Shown here in pieces: positions 23,856 to 32,969 of a stretch of DNA of 64,000 bases (positions are counted from its first letter, which is position 1; every line of letters begins with the position of its first letter). This DNA is from Altererythrobacter ishigakiensis (GTDB lineage Bacteria > Pseudomonadota > Alphaproteobacteria > Sphingomonadales > Sphingomonadaceae): contig NZ_CP015963.1 in NCBI RefSeq assembly GCF_001663155.1, forward strand, positions 1,884,001 through 1,948,000, given 5' to 3'. A model generated the notes under the pieces. That model made no database searches. It had not been told where the DNA came from and was given only the letters and a program-made list of their open reading frames with translations. A program made the translations under genes and the position numbers.

Positions 23856-26606
23856 TCAGATCACTGCGCCATGGCAATGTTTGTACTTGTTCCCTGATCC
23901 ACAGGGGCATTGTGCATTCCGGCTGATGTTCTGATCCGCATAGGGGTTGACAGGATTACGGCCGCCAGGACCAAACCCGGCGCGCGGGCTGCCTGCAAAC
24001 GAGCCAAACAGTTCCGGCCGATCTTCGGAACCGTCACCATCGTTCGAATTGTCAAGACCGGTCAGTGGATCGATGTGTCCGGTCAGGAAATCTGGGAGGT
24101 CAGGCAATTGCTGCGGCTCAGGTGGTTGAACGCGCAATTGCGCGGTTGCCAGGATCTTGGTGATGTCCTCACGCAAGGTATCAAGCATTGTTTCAAACAG
24201 GCCGAACGCCTCCTGCTTGTACTCATTGATGGGTTGCTTCTGCGCGATACCGCGCATCCAGATCACCTGACGCAAGGCATCCAGTGTGGCGAGGTGTTCC
24301 TTCCAGTGGAAATCGAGCCTCTCAAGGAGCACCGATTTTTCGACCTGACGCCAGATGTTCGGGTCTGCGTCGGCAATCTTCTTGTCCATCATGGCGTCTG
24401 CTTCAGCGCGGATGCGCTCTTCCAGCAATTCAGGCTCAACCTGCTCTTCTTCCAACCAGTCGTCGATCGGTGGTGTGAGTCCAAATACCTCTTCGACTTT
24501 CTCTTTCAGCCCGTCGACATCCCATTGCTCAGGGTATGATCCCGGTGGGCAAGCTTGCCCTACCAGCGAGTTGATGGTGTCATGGCGCATGTCAAACACG
24601 ACATCGTCGACCGTTTCCGACTCCATGATCTCACCGCGCTGTTCGTAGATGACCTTACGCTGGTCATTCATCACATCGTCGTACTGGACAACTTGCTTGC
24701 GCGCTTCATAGTTACGCGCTTCGACCTTCTTCTGCGCGGTCTCAATCGCCTTTGAGAGCCATTTGGAGCCAATCGCTTCACCGTCCGCCAGATTCGAATT
24801 CATCATCTTGGCGAACAGGGTATCCGGGCCGAAAATACGTAGCAGATCGTCTTCAAGGCAGAGATAAAAGCGGGAAAGGCCCGGGTCACCCTGACGGCCA
24901 GAACGGCCACGAAGCTGATTATCGATCCGGCGGCTCTCATGGCGTTCCGTGCCCAGAACGAAAAGACCGCCTGCCTCAAGGACCTTTTGCTTCTCGGCTG
25001 CGACTTCGGCCTTGATCCGGTCTTCCTCCATCGGGCGCTTAGGGTCGTCTGCCGCCAGATGGGCAAGCTCGTCACCGATACGGAAGTCGACGTTCCCGCC
25101 TAATTGAATGTCAGTACCGCGACCTGCCATATTCGTTGCAATCGTGACTGCCCCAATACGGCCTGCCTGCGCCACGATGTGCGCTTCACGTTCATGCTGG
25201 CGAGCGTTGAGAACCTCGTGCTTGACGCCTTCCTTCTCGAGGAATTGGCTAAGCAACTCTGATTTCTCGATCGAAACTGTGCCGACCAGCACCGGCTGAC
25301 CGATCTGATTCTTCTCTTTGATCGCCTTTGCAATCGCGGCGAACTTGTCCATCGTGTTCTTGTAGAACTCGTCTTCTTCATCGACGCGTTGGACGGGAAC
25401 ATTGGTCGGAATCTCGACCACGTTCATCTTGTAAACGTCCCAGAATTCTGCTGCCTCAGTCGCAGCGGTTCCGGTCATACCCGACAGTTTCGGATACATG
25501 CGGAAGTAATTCTGGAAGGTGATCGAAGCCATAGTCTGGTTTTCAGGCTCGATCTTGACGCCTTCCTTGGCCTCTACCGCCTGATGCAGGCCGTTAGACC
25601 AACGGCGACCATCCATCATGCGGCCGGTAAACTCGTCGATGATGACAACCTTGTCATCCTTGACGATATAGTTGTCGTCGCGCTTGTACATGATGTTCGC
25701 GCGCAAAGCCTGATCGAGGTGATGCACGACCTGAGTGTTCTCAACATCGTAAAGGTTCTCAGTTTCAAGCAAGCCCTTCTCAATGAGGAGCTTCTCGATC
25801 TCGTCAGTACCTTCTTCGGTCAGCTGAACATTCTTGGTCTTTTCGTCTGCCTCGTACCAATCCTCAGGCACATTCTTCACGACTTCATCAAGTGCGACAT
25901 AAAGGTCGGACTTATCTTCAGTCGGGCCTGAGATGATCAGCGGTGTGCGTGCCTCGTCGATGAGGATGGAGTCGACCTCGTCAATGATCGCGAAATTGAA
26001 GGGTCGCTGGACCATCTGATCCTTAGAGTGCTTCATATTGTCGCGTAGATAATCGAAGCCCAGCTCGTTGTTCGTGCTGTATGTAATGTCGGCGTTGTAT
26101 GCCTCGCGGCGTTGCGCTTCGCTCAGATTGGGGACAATTACACCCACTGTGAGACCAAGCCAGTTGTGTAGCTTGCCCATCCACTCGGCATCACGACGAG
26201 CCAGATAGTCGTTGACCGTAACGACATGCACGCCCTTGCCTTCAATGGCATTCAGATAGGTCGCCAGTGTTGCCACGAGTGTCTTGCCCTCACCCGTCTT
26301 CATCTCCGAAATTTCGCCGCGGTGAAGCACGATGCCGCCAACCATCTGGACATCGAAATGGCGCATTCCAAGTACGCGAAGCGAGGCTTCGCGTACCGTA
26401 GCAAACGCTTCGGGCAGGATATCATCCAGTGTCTGCCCTTCATCGAGCTGCCGACGAAACTTTTCTGTCTGAGCGCGCAACTCATCGTCACTCAGCGCTT
26501 GAATCTGCGGCTCTAAAGCGTTGATTTGATTAACGACTTTGCCGATCGACTTGACATAACGATCATTGGATGAGCCGAAGATAGACTTGGCAATGGCTTG
26601 AAACAT
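23856..26606 (-). CDS. secA: Preprotein translocase ATPase SecA
   Basis: A 916-residue motor that drives proteins through SecYEG. Start [20 protein letters not shown] at ATG 26606; the frame is open 22 codons further but without family homology. Landmarks: [19 protein letters not shown] (Walker A, near 100), [43 protein letters not shown], and the C-terminal zinc motif C900-P-C902...C911-H912, with a normal C-terminal linker. The ribosome site is weak (AGGG at 26618-26615, 8 bases before ATG) and can pair with a sequence just after the upstream secreted ORF; see that entry. Confidence 0.98.
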   Translation of the reverse strand: MFQAIAKSIFGSSNDRYVKSIGKVVNQINALEPQIQALSDDELRAQTEKFRRQLDEGQTLDDILPEAFATVREASLRVLGMRHFDVQMVGGIVLHRGEISEMKTGEGKTLVATLATYLNAIEGKGVHVVTVNDYLARRDAEWMGKLHNWLGLTVGVIVPNLSEAQRREAYNADITYSTNNELGFDYLRDNMKHSKDQMVQRPFNFAIIDEVDSILIDEARTPLIISGPTEDKSDLYVALDEVVKNVPEDWYEADEKTKNVQLTEEGTDEIEKLLIEKGLLETENLYDVENTQVVHHLDQALRANIMYKRDDNYIVKDDKVVIIDEFTGRMMDGRRWSNGLHQAVEAKEGVKIEPENQTMASITFQNYFRMYPKLSGMTGTAATEAAEFWDVYKMNVVEIPTNVPVQRVDEEDEFYKNTMDKFAAIAKAIKEKNQIGQPVLVGTVSIEKSELLSQFLEKEGVKHEVLNARQHEREAHIVAQAGRIGAVTIATNMAGRGTDIQLGGNVDFRIGDELAHLAADDPKRPMEEDRIKAEVAAEKQKVLEAGGLFVLGTERHESRRIDNQLRGRSGRQGDPGLSRFYLCLEDDLLRIFGPDTLFAKMMNSNLADGEAIGSKWLSKAIETAQKKVEARNYEARKQVVQYDDVMNDQRKVIYEQRGEIMESETVDDVVFDMRHDTINSLVGQACPPGSYPEQWDVDGLKEKVEEVFGLTPPIDDWLEEEQVEPELLEERIRAEADAMMDKKIADADPNIWRQVEKSVLLERLDFHWKEHLATLDALRQVIWMRGIAQKQPINEYKQEAFGLFETMLDTLREDITKILATAQLRVQPPEPQQLPDLPDFLTGHIDPLTGLDNSNDGDGSEDRPELFGSFAGSPRAGFGPGGRNPVNPYADQNISRNAQCPCGSGNKYKHCHGAVI

Positions 26607-26612
26607 GGGAGA

Positions 26613-26700
26613 GACCCTGTCTGGACTGAATTGTAAATGGAAAGCAGCCGCACTCGATGGTGCCCGCCGCACAGATTAAAGCAAAGATATATGAAGGATC
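26613..26700 (-). promoter_or_regulatory. Possible secA translation switch (RBS-masking pairing)
   Basis: On the minus strand GATCCT (26700-26695), 6 bases after the stop of the small secreted ORF, can form six pairs (one G-U) with AGGGTC (26618-26613), which contains the secA Shine-Dalgarno. A ribosome paused on the last codons of the ORF would reach into the first strand and free the second. This is the logic of secM-secA in E. coli. Pairing was found by eye; energy and accessibility were not computed. Confidence 0.35.
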
Positions 26701-26706
26701 GCCGCC

Positions 26707-26982
26707 CTATTCGTGGGCGCGGTCAACACCGTAAAGCACAGGAAGCCGCAATACGCGCTTAAAACGTTTGGCGGGCTTGCGGGCTTTGTCACCATCGTCA
26801 GCATCTTCGGCTTCTTCGCGATTATGATGGCAGGTCCGGTCGTCATCAGCAGCGTCATCCGCTGCACCCATCGTGATACCGATCTCGCAATCAAGCAGGT
26901 CTGAAACGCTGGCATGCGCAGGCGATGTGACGGCCACAAGGCCAGTCAACAGCGCAAAACAGGCGAGCAAACGACGTAACAT
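26707..26982 (-). CDS. Small secreted protein upstream of secA (SecM-like candidate)
   Basis: A 91-residue protein with a clear Sec signal peptide: MLRRLLACFALLTGLVAVTS then PAHA, cleavage likely after residue 24. The mature part has two cysteines (C32, C51), a very acidic middle (about 40-65) and a basic stretch (KARKPAKRFKRVLR, 67-80), ending PVLYGVDRAHE. I recognise no family. It is codirectional with secA and ends 100 bases before it, the position of the secretion monitor SecM in E. coli. Neither the SecM arrest sequence nor the RAPP-type motif of ApdP is present, so an arrest role is inference from position, export signal and the RBS pairing. ATG 26982 was taken over the adjacent TTG at 26985. 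It may instead be an ordinary periplasmic protein. Confidence 0.6.
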   Translation of the reverse strand: MLRRLLACFALLTGLVAVTSPAHASVSDLLDCEIGITMGAADDAADDDRTCHHNREEAEDADDGDKARKPAKRFKRVLRLPVLYGVDRAHE

Positions 26983-27068
26983 CAATTTCTAAATACGCCT
27001 TCTTCCCGCAGACGTCCACCTCTCATGATGGATTTACTGGCATCAAATGTATCGCTAGCGCTCGGAGA

Positions 27069-28298
27069 ATGGAACTTGAACGCTCACCACTTGCATTACC
27101 CTTCCCCGAGGACCTGCCTGAAATTGAGGGAGTGACCCTTAGGGTGGCCCGCGCCCGCTACAAGGATTGGGACCGGGCGGATCTGACATATGTCGAATTA
27201 TGCGAGGATACATCAGTCGCTGGCGTTTTCACGCAAAGTGCCTGTGCATCCTCTGAAGTAGAGCTTGGCCGTGAGCAGGTCCGGTCTGGTACGGCGCGCG
27301 CGCTGGTGGTCAATGCTGGCAACTCTAATGCTTTCACCGGGTACCGCGGACGTGAAGCGGTTGAGCAGATCATGAGCCAGGTCGCAGAACACCTCGGCTG
27401 CGATAGTTCTGACGTGTTTGTGTCATCCACCGGTGTAATCGGTGTCCCCCTGCCCAAGGACAAGGCTCGCGACGGAGTCGAAGCCGCGCTCACAGCACAG
27501 CCGTGCAGCTGGCTTGATGCGGCAAAGGCCATCTGTACGACCGATACATTCGCCAAGGCTGCTCACGCTTCAGCGATGATTGGCGGCCAGCGTGTCGAGC
27601 TGGTTGGCATTATCAAGGGATCGGGCATGATTGCCCCCGATATGGCAACCATGCTGGGCTATATCTTCACCGATGCAGCGATTGATGCGCCTTTCTTGCA
27701 GGAACTGCTTAGCGGCGCGAATAAGGAAACATTCTCCTGCATAACAGTCGATGGCGACACGTCGACCAGCGATACTGTGCTGGCGTTTGCGACTGGAATG
27801 GCTGGAAATCCCCCGGTCGCGGGTTTCGATGATGCGGGCGCGGATGCCTTGAACGCTGCGCTGAAAGACATCTGCCGTCAACTTGCTCAGCTTGTGGTGC
27901 GCGACGGCGAAGGCGCAAGCAAATTCATCACAATTTCCGTGACAGGCGCAGCCACCGATGACAGCGCACATCGCGTTGCGCTTTCCATCGCCAATTCTCC
28001 GCTGGTCAAGACAGCGATTGCCGGGGAGGACGCCAACTGGGGCCGTGTAGTCATGGCGGTAGGCAAGGCAGGCGAGCCAGCTGACCGCGACAAGCTGTCG
28101 ATCGGTTTTGGCGGGGTTTGGGCCGCGCGGAATGGACTACCGGTCGACGGATATGATGAAACACCGGTTGCCGAGCACCTAAAGGGGCAGGATATCGACG
28201 TTGCTGTCGATCTGGGCATTGGCGATGGGCGCGCGAAGGTCTGGACCTGCGATCTCACACATGGCTACATCTCGATCAACGCGGATTATCGATCTTGA
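27069..28298 (+). CDS. argJ: Bifunctional glutamate N-acetyltransferase / ornithine acetyltransferase
   Basis: A 409-residue enzyme of the cyclic arginine pathway; it moves acetyl from N-acetylornithine to glutamate. The precursor cleaves itself before Thr194 in [10 protein letters not shown], giving alpha and beta chains; the motif is intact. Other landmarks: [10 protein letters not shown] near 82-91, [12 protein letters not shown] near 118-129 and [11 protein letters not shown] in the beta chain. It is divergent from the secA side. The stop overlaps the TTG start of the next gene (TTGA). Confidence 0.96.
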   Translation: MELERSPLALPFPEDLPEIEGVTLRVARARYKDWDRADLTYVELCEDTSVAGVFTQSACASSEVELGREQVRSGTARALVVNAGNSNAFTGYRGREAVEQIMSQVAEHLGCDSSDVFVSSTGVIGVPLPKDKARDGVEAALTAQPCSWLDAAKAICTTDTFAKAAHASAMIGGQRVELVGIIKGSGMIAPDMATMLGYIFTDAAIDAPFLQELLSGANKETFSCITVDGDTSTSDTVLAFATGMAGNPPVAGFDDAGADALNAALKDICRQLAQLVVRDGEGASKFITISVTGAATDDSAHRVALSIANSPLVKTAIAGEDANWGRVVMAVGKAGEPADRDKLSIGFGGVWAARNGLPVDGYDETPVAEHLKGQDIDVAVDLGIGDGRAKVWTCDLTHGYISINADYRS

Positions 28299-29089
28299 AC
28301 CCGCTTGATCTATCCGTGCTCGACCTTGTCCGGAACGTCAGCGAGCGCGTTATACTGCCTCGTTATCGCAATCTTGAGGACGGCGAAGTTACCGAAAAAG
28401 CGGCGGATGATTTAGTCACAGTCGTCGACCATGAAGCGGAAGACTTATTGTCGGATGGGCTGGCCCGAATCGACGCGTCTCTTGCAATAGTTGGTGAAGA
28501 AGCATCGCATGCGGATGCGACAGTGCTTGACCGACTATCGGGGGATTGCTGGATCATCGATCCGCTGGACGGGACGCACAATTTTGCACACGGAAAGCCA
28601 CCCTTCGGGGTTATCATAGCGCAAAGCTCTGGCGGGCTGTGCCATTCAGGCTGGATCTATGACTGCCTGACTGGGCGGTTCTGCCACGCACACCGCGGCA
28701 ACGGGGCATATGTAAACGGAGAGCAAATATATTCGCGACCAACCGGATGCGATAGACCTGTTGCGGCGATCTCTCGCATTTTTCTGACTGAGGAGCAGCG
28801 CGCGCTCGTGGATGCAAAACTCGCTCCGCACTACGAATTGGTAGACATCCCGCGCTGCGCGGCCGAACAATATCCACGTTTGGCCTTGGGCGAAAATGAT
28901 GTGTCGAGTTTCAAGCGAACTCTAGCATGGGATCACGCCGCGGGCGTCCTCTGGCTAAACGAGGCAGGTGGCAAAGCTTGCAGACTGGATGGCAGCGCAT
29001 ACCGCGTTGATGAGCAAGATAAACCGGGCCTGATTGGTGCATCAAGCCCGGCTATCTGGGATCGGTTTGCTGAGCGAGCGCTCAGCTAA
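28295..29089 (+). CDS. Inositol-monophosphatase-family phosphatase
   Basis: A 264-residue Mg-dependent phosphatase. The three metal motifs are visible: VGEEAS near 66-71, DPLDGTHNFAHG near 89-100 and AWDHAAGVLWLNEAGG near 210-225. The family includes inositol, histidinol and 3'-phosphoadenosine phosphatases. The adjacent amino-acid gene argJ does not decide among these. TTG start in a 4-base overlap with argJ. Confidence 0.87.
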   Translation: MNPLDLSVLDLVRNVSERVILPRYRNLEDGEVTEKAADDLVTVVDHEAEDLLSDGLARIDASLAIVGEEASHADATVLDRLSGDCWIIDPLDGTHNFAHGKPPFGVIIAQSSGGLCHSGWIYDCLTGRFCHAHRGNGAYVNGEQIYSRPTGCDRPVAAISRIFLTEEQRALVDAKLAPHYELVDIPRCAAEQYPRLALGENDVSSFKRTLAWDHAAGVLWLNEAGGKACRLDGSAYRVDEQDKPGLIGASSPAIWDRFAERALS

Positions 29090-29095
29090 GCGAAT

Positions 29096-29416
29096 TTACA
29101 GCTCGCCTTCAAGCCACTGCTTAAGCGCGCTTTTTGGACGTGCGCCGGTCAATGTCGCAGCGATCTCACCATTCTTGTAAAGTGCCAGATACGGAATACC
29201 CTGAACGCCCAGTTTCCCGGGGATGTCCGGATTTTCCATGATGTCCATCTTGGCGATGGTCACTTGATCGGCCAATTCATCGCTGATCTCTTCCAGCGCA
29301 GGTGCAATCATTTTGCACGGGCCACACCAGTCGGCCCAGAAATCGACCAGAACCGGCTTGTCGGAATCGACCACGTCAGCCTGAAAACTTGCATCGGTGA
29401 CTGCTTTTGTCGCCAT
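29096..29416 (-). CDS. trxA: Thioredoxin 1
   Basis: A 106-residue cytoplasmic disulfide reductant with active site WCGPCK (C31, C34), VDFWADW before it and the cis-proline turn GIPYLALYKNG. ATG 29416 was chosen, with CAGGAGATT just upstream; the long open frame above it has no homology. It is the last gene after addA, 49 bases apart, a conserved alphaproteobacterial neighbour. Confidence 0.97.
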   Translation of the reverse strand: MATKAVTDASFQADVVDSDKPVLVDFWADWCGPCKMIAPALEEISDELADQVTIAKMDIMENPDIPGKLGVQGIPYLALYKNGEIAATLTGARPKSALKQWLEGEL

Positions 29417-29465
29417 GAGGAATCTCCTGATTTCGTGTTGCTGCCTATCTAGGAATTTTTCCGCC

Positions 29466-32400
29466 TTACTCAACGCCTGCCGGTGGATAGCTTTCATCTT
29501 CAGCCGCAAAGGCATTTTTGTGTAACCTGATAAGTTTATGAGGGATAACGAAGATTTCCGGCGTTTGCGTGTAAAGTACGGCGGCGCGGATTTCGTGTTC
29601 AGGATAGATGGCTTCCAACGCAGCAACATAGGCCGCAATCTGTTTGACGATGCTATCAGGAATTTCCTCAAGTGAACTCGGAGGCCGCCTTGCGGTTTTG
29701 AAGTCGACGACAGTAACTGTGGTTTCCGTGATCAAAAGGCGGTCAACTGTTCCGGCAATTACCTGACCGCCGACCGTTGCTGCCAAGGGAACTTCCGCAA
29801 GAGAGCCTGGTGCAAATACATCGGCGAAGTCCGCATTATCCAGAACCTTTATTGCCTGCCCCGCGATCTCGGACCGCTCGTTTTCAGATAGATCACCGGC
29901 CTGTCGCTCAAGCCACGTCAGCGCTTGCTTCTCCCGCTCATCCGCGTTCACATCGGGCAAACGCTCAAGCAGACTATGGATCAGGACACCCCGGCGCGCT
30001 GCAGATTGAACCATATCAGCAGGTAACGGCGGATCACTTCCCGTGTCGTCGCCCGCGGAGGATGGCGCGAGAGGTCGCGGCGGTCTGGGTTCAGGACCGA
30101 TCGGTGTCGTCAGCCATTCCGGCAATGTGTCACCTACGCCGATCTCTTCTGCTTCATCGGTCGTTATCGGCTCGGCCCGCCCCCCATACTCACGCCGGGC
30201 ATCCCAGATATCATCGTCCAGAACATCAACGTCCATCAGTGGAGAGAGCCGCGCGTACCAACTGTCCTCGTGGGGCTGCTGAGTCTTTGGCCCCAGAGAG
30301 CCGCCGATGAATAAAGCCTCTTCCGCGCGGGTCATCGCAACGTAAAGCAAACGCCAGTGTTCTTGCAGATCCCGAGCTTTGGCTTGGTCATAAGCTTCCT
30401 CAAGCCTGCCCTTACGTTGTTCTGCATTAATCCCCGGCAGCGGAACGCCTCGCGAATCCGCCTCATTCCCTCCAGGTATCTCCTCTTCAAGTTCGAGGTC
30501 GCGAACCTGGCCCGGCTTGCTGGTTGCATCGGCCAAAATCACTATCGGTGCCTGCAGTCCCTTTGACCCATGCACTGTCATGACGCGTACGAGATCGGGC
30601 GCGTCATCCGGATCACGTTTTAGCACGCCATCGCCGGCGTCAAACCACTGGATAAAGCCCGCGAGGCTGGGTGTATGGCCGCTTTCATAGGCGAAAGCGG
30701 AATTAACCAGTTCATTGATCGGATCATTTGCGTCTGCCCCCAAACGCGCGAGAAGTTTTGCGCGCGATTGCCACGGTCCAACCAGCATCCATTCAAGCAG
30801 GCTCTGCGGCGTTTCGAAATCTGCCAATGCTAACAGTTCACGCAGCTTCGCAACCATTGCCTGCACAAACGGTGCATCATGCTTGCGCAAGTGATCCCAC
30901 AGGCGCTGCTTCGGTTCGCGCGGAATGTATTGAAGCAATTCGTTCTGCGACCATCCCATCAACGGCGACGACAAAAGGTTCGCAAGCTGAAGATCGTCCA
31001 GCGGCTGTGCGGCAAAGCGCAGGGCCGCCATCAGGTCTTTGACGGCCAGCGGATCGCCCATGCGCAAGCGGTCAACGCCCGCAACCGGGACCCCCTTGGC
31101 ATGAAGCCGCGCAACGATCAGTCCAGCCAGATCCTTGCGACTGCGCACCAGCACCATGATATCGCCCGGCCGTGCGTTGCGATGCCGCCCCTTCTGGAGC
31201 GCAAATGGCTCTGTTCCATCGGTCCAGCGCTTCACCTGTTTCGCGATGCGCTCTGCCATCTTGCGATCATGCTTGGCGAGCCAGCCCTCTTCGCCCTTGT
31301 CGTCACCCCTTCCCTCGGCCGCTTCCTCATTCTCGCGCTCGTCATGCACCGGGTTCCACAGCGTAACCAGACCAGGGCGGTTCTCCCCCTTATGCGAATG
31401 GTATGGATCAGTCAGGCCGATGTTCTCCGGCCCAATCGCATCAACCGCTCGGTCTACAAATTCCAGGATCGGGACAGATGTTCTAAACGATTGCCCCAAG
31501 TCGAGATCCTGGAGCGCCCTTTGCCGCGAGTTAAGGCGCGCTTCGGCAGCATTTTGAACCGCCGAATGCATTGCGGCCTTGACCCGCTCCTTGGCCTTGC
31601 GAAAGTTCTCGGGACTGGTGCCCTGAAAGCCAAAAATCGCCTGTTTATAGTCACCCACCGCAAAAATGGTGCGCACCTTGTCACCGGCCGCGCCTTGCCC
31701 CGAAAAGAAATCATCGATCAGCGCATCGATGATGTCCCATTGCGATTTGTTGGTGTCCTGCGCTTCGTCCACCAGAATATGATCGAAGCGCCGGTCGAGC
31801 TTGAACCGGATCCAGTCAGCTGCCTCTTTCTTCTTCAGCAGCGATGCCGCGCGTTCGATCAGATCATCGAAATCTAGCAGACCTTCGCGCGCCTTGGCCG
31901 CATCCCATCTCAGATAGAATGCGCGACCAAGCTCAAGCGCAGGCGCGAGAAATTGAGAGAGTTCGAGGAGTGATTTGCGTTCAGCAAAGCAAGCCAACGC
32001 TTGCGCGATCTCTTCCTGACGCGCCGGAAGCGACGGGTCTTCCTGCGACGGCTTGTTCATCTGGCGCGGCAAGCCTTTGGTGGTCAGAACAGTCGAATAG
32101 AATTGTCCGAAGCATTCCACGCGCCCCGTCAAATCCAATGGCAACCACGCCCGTATGAACTCAGCTGTTTCCTTGCCAGTCTTCGCGCTCCAACCATCCA
32201 TCAAAGGAAGCATCGCCTGTAAGTGATGATCGGGAAAAACATCAGCAGAAAGAACCTCATGGATCCACGCTTCGTCGGCGTCGGACGGAATCCCAAGCAG
32301 CTGCTTCACTTGCGGCGCCATCGGTGGTTGCCATCCACGCGGCCCCTTCCACAATTGATGCAGGTTCGCACACCGCATCAGCCATTTCTGCAACGCGTCC

Positions 32401-32969
32401 TGACCCTTCGTCCGGGTGAATTCCGATACGATCTCGAGCGTCGCGTGATCGCTTGCCTGCTCAGCTTCGACAAGCATCGCCGCGAGCGTCTCGCGCATCA
32501 ACAAGGCGCGCTCGCGATCTTCCATCGGTCGCATCCCAGGCAGCATCTCTGCCTCGTTCGGGAAATTGGCGAGCAACCACTGTGAAAAGGCATGGATCGT
32601 ATCAATGCGCAGCCCACCACCAGGGCAATCGAGAACGCTGGCAAACAAAGTGCGCGCACGGTCGCGCGTCTCCACATCATTCGGCGCACCAAGATAGCCC
32701 AGCTCTTTGCCAAGTTGCGTTTCCGAAAGCCTTACCCAACGCGCCAGAACCGAATTGATGCGCGTCGCCATCTCGGCCGCGCCCGCCTTGGTAAAGGTCA
32801 AGCACAGGATTTGTGAAGGATCGAGATGCGGCTGCAACAAAAGGCGCAAGACACGCGCCGACAGCACCTGTGTCTTGCCCGTTCCGGCAGAGGCGGAAAG
32901 CCATACGCTGTCTTCGGGGTTAGCAGCCGCAAGCTGATTGTCCTGAAGGGGATAGATCGCCCCGCTCAT
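29466..32969 (-). CDS. addA: Double-strand-break repair helicase-nuclease AddA
   Basis: A 1167-residue UvrD-type helicase with a C-terminal nuclease. Walker A SASAGTGKTQ lies at 25-34, the helicase II motif in HILVDEAQDTNKSQWDII, a later motif in VMTVHGSKGLQAPIVIL, and the RecB-type nuclease motif TVVDFKTARRPP near residue 1095. With AddB it resects broken DNA ends for RecA. The ATG overlaps the addB stop (ATGA). Confidence 0.95.
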   Translation of the reverse strand: MSGAIYPLQDNQLAAANPEDSVWLSASAGTGKTQVLSARVLRLLLQPHLDPSQILCLTFTKAGAAEMATRINSVLARWVRLSETQLGKELGYLGAPNDVETRDRARTLFASVLDCPGGGLRIDTIHAFSQWLLANFPNEAEMLPGMRPMEDRERALLMRETLAAMLVEAEQASDHATLEIVSEFTRTKGQDALQKWLMRCANLHQLWKGPRGWQPPMAPQVKQLLGIPSDADEAWIHEVLSADVFPDHHLQAMLPLMDGWSAKTGKETAEFIRAWLPLDLTGRVECFGQFYSTVLTTKGLPRQMNKPSQEDPSLPARQEEIAQALACFAERKSLLELSQFLAPALELGRAFYLRWDAAKAREGLLDFDDLIERAASLLKKKEAADWIRFKLDRRFDHILVDEAQDTNKSQWDIIDALIDDFFSGQGAAGDKVRTIFAVGDYKQAIFGFQGTSPENFRKAKERVKAAMHSAVQNAAEARLNSRQRALQDLDLGQSFRTSVPILEFVDRAVDAIGPENIGLTDPYHSHKGENRPGLVTLWNPVHDERENEEAAEGRGDDKGEEGWLAKHDRKMAERIAKQVKRWTDGTEPFALQKGRHRNARPGDIMVLVRSRKDLAGLIVARLHAKGVPVAGVDRLRMGDPLAVKDLMAALRFAAQPLDDLQLANLLSSPLMGWSQNELLQYIPREPKQRLWDHLRKHDAPFVQAMVAKLRELLALADFETPQSLLEWMLVGPWQSRAKLLARLGADANDPINELVNSAFAYESGHTPSLAGFIQWFDAGDGVLKRDPDDAPDLVRVMTVHGSKGLQAPIVILADATSKPGQVRDLELEEEIPGGNEADSRGVPLPGINAEQRKGRLEEAYDQAKARDLQEHWRLLYVAMTRAEEALFIGGSLGPKTQQPHEDSWYARLSPLMDVDVLDDDIWDARREYGGRAEPITTDEAEEIGVGDTLPEWLTTPIGPEPRPPRPLAPSSAGDDTGSDPPLPADMVQSAARRGVLIHSLLERLPDVNADEREKQALTWLERQAGDLSENERSEIAGQAIKVLDNADFADVFAPGSLAEVPLAATVGGQVIAGTVDRLLITETTVTVVDFKTARRPPSSLEEIPDSIVKQIAAYVAALEAIYPEHEIRAAVLYTQTPEIFVIPHKLIRLHKNAFAAEDESYPPAGVE

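Noticed and set aside
30879..31877. A 332-codon open frame on the plus strand
   Set aside because: Antisense to addA; no recognisable domain.
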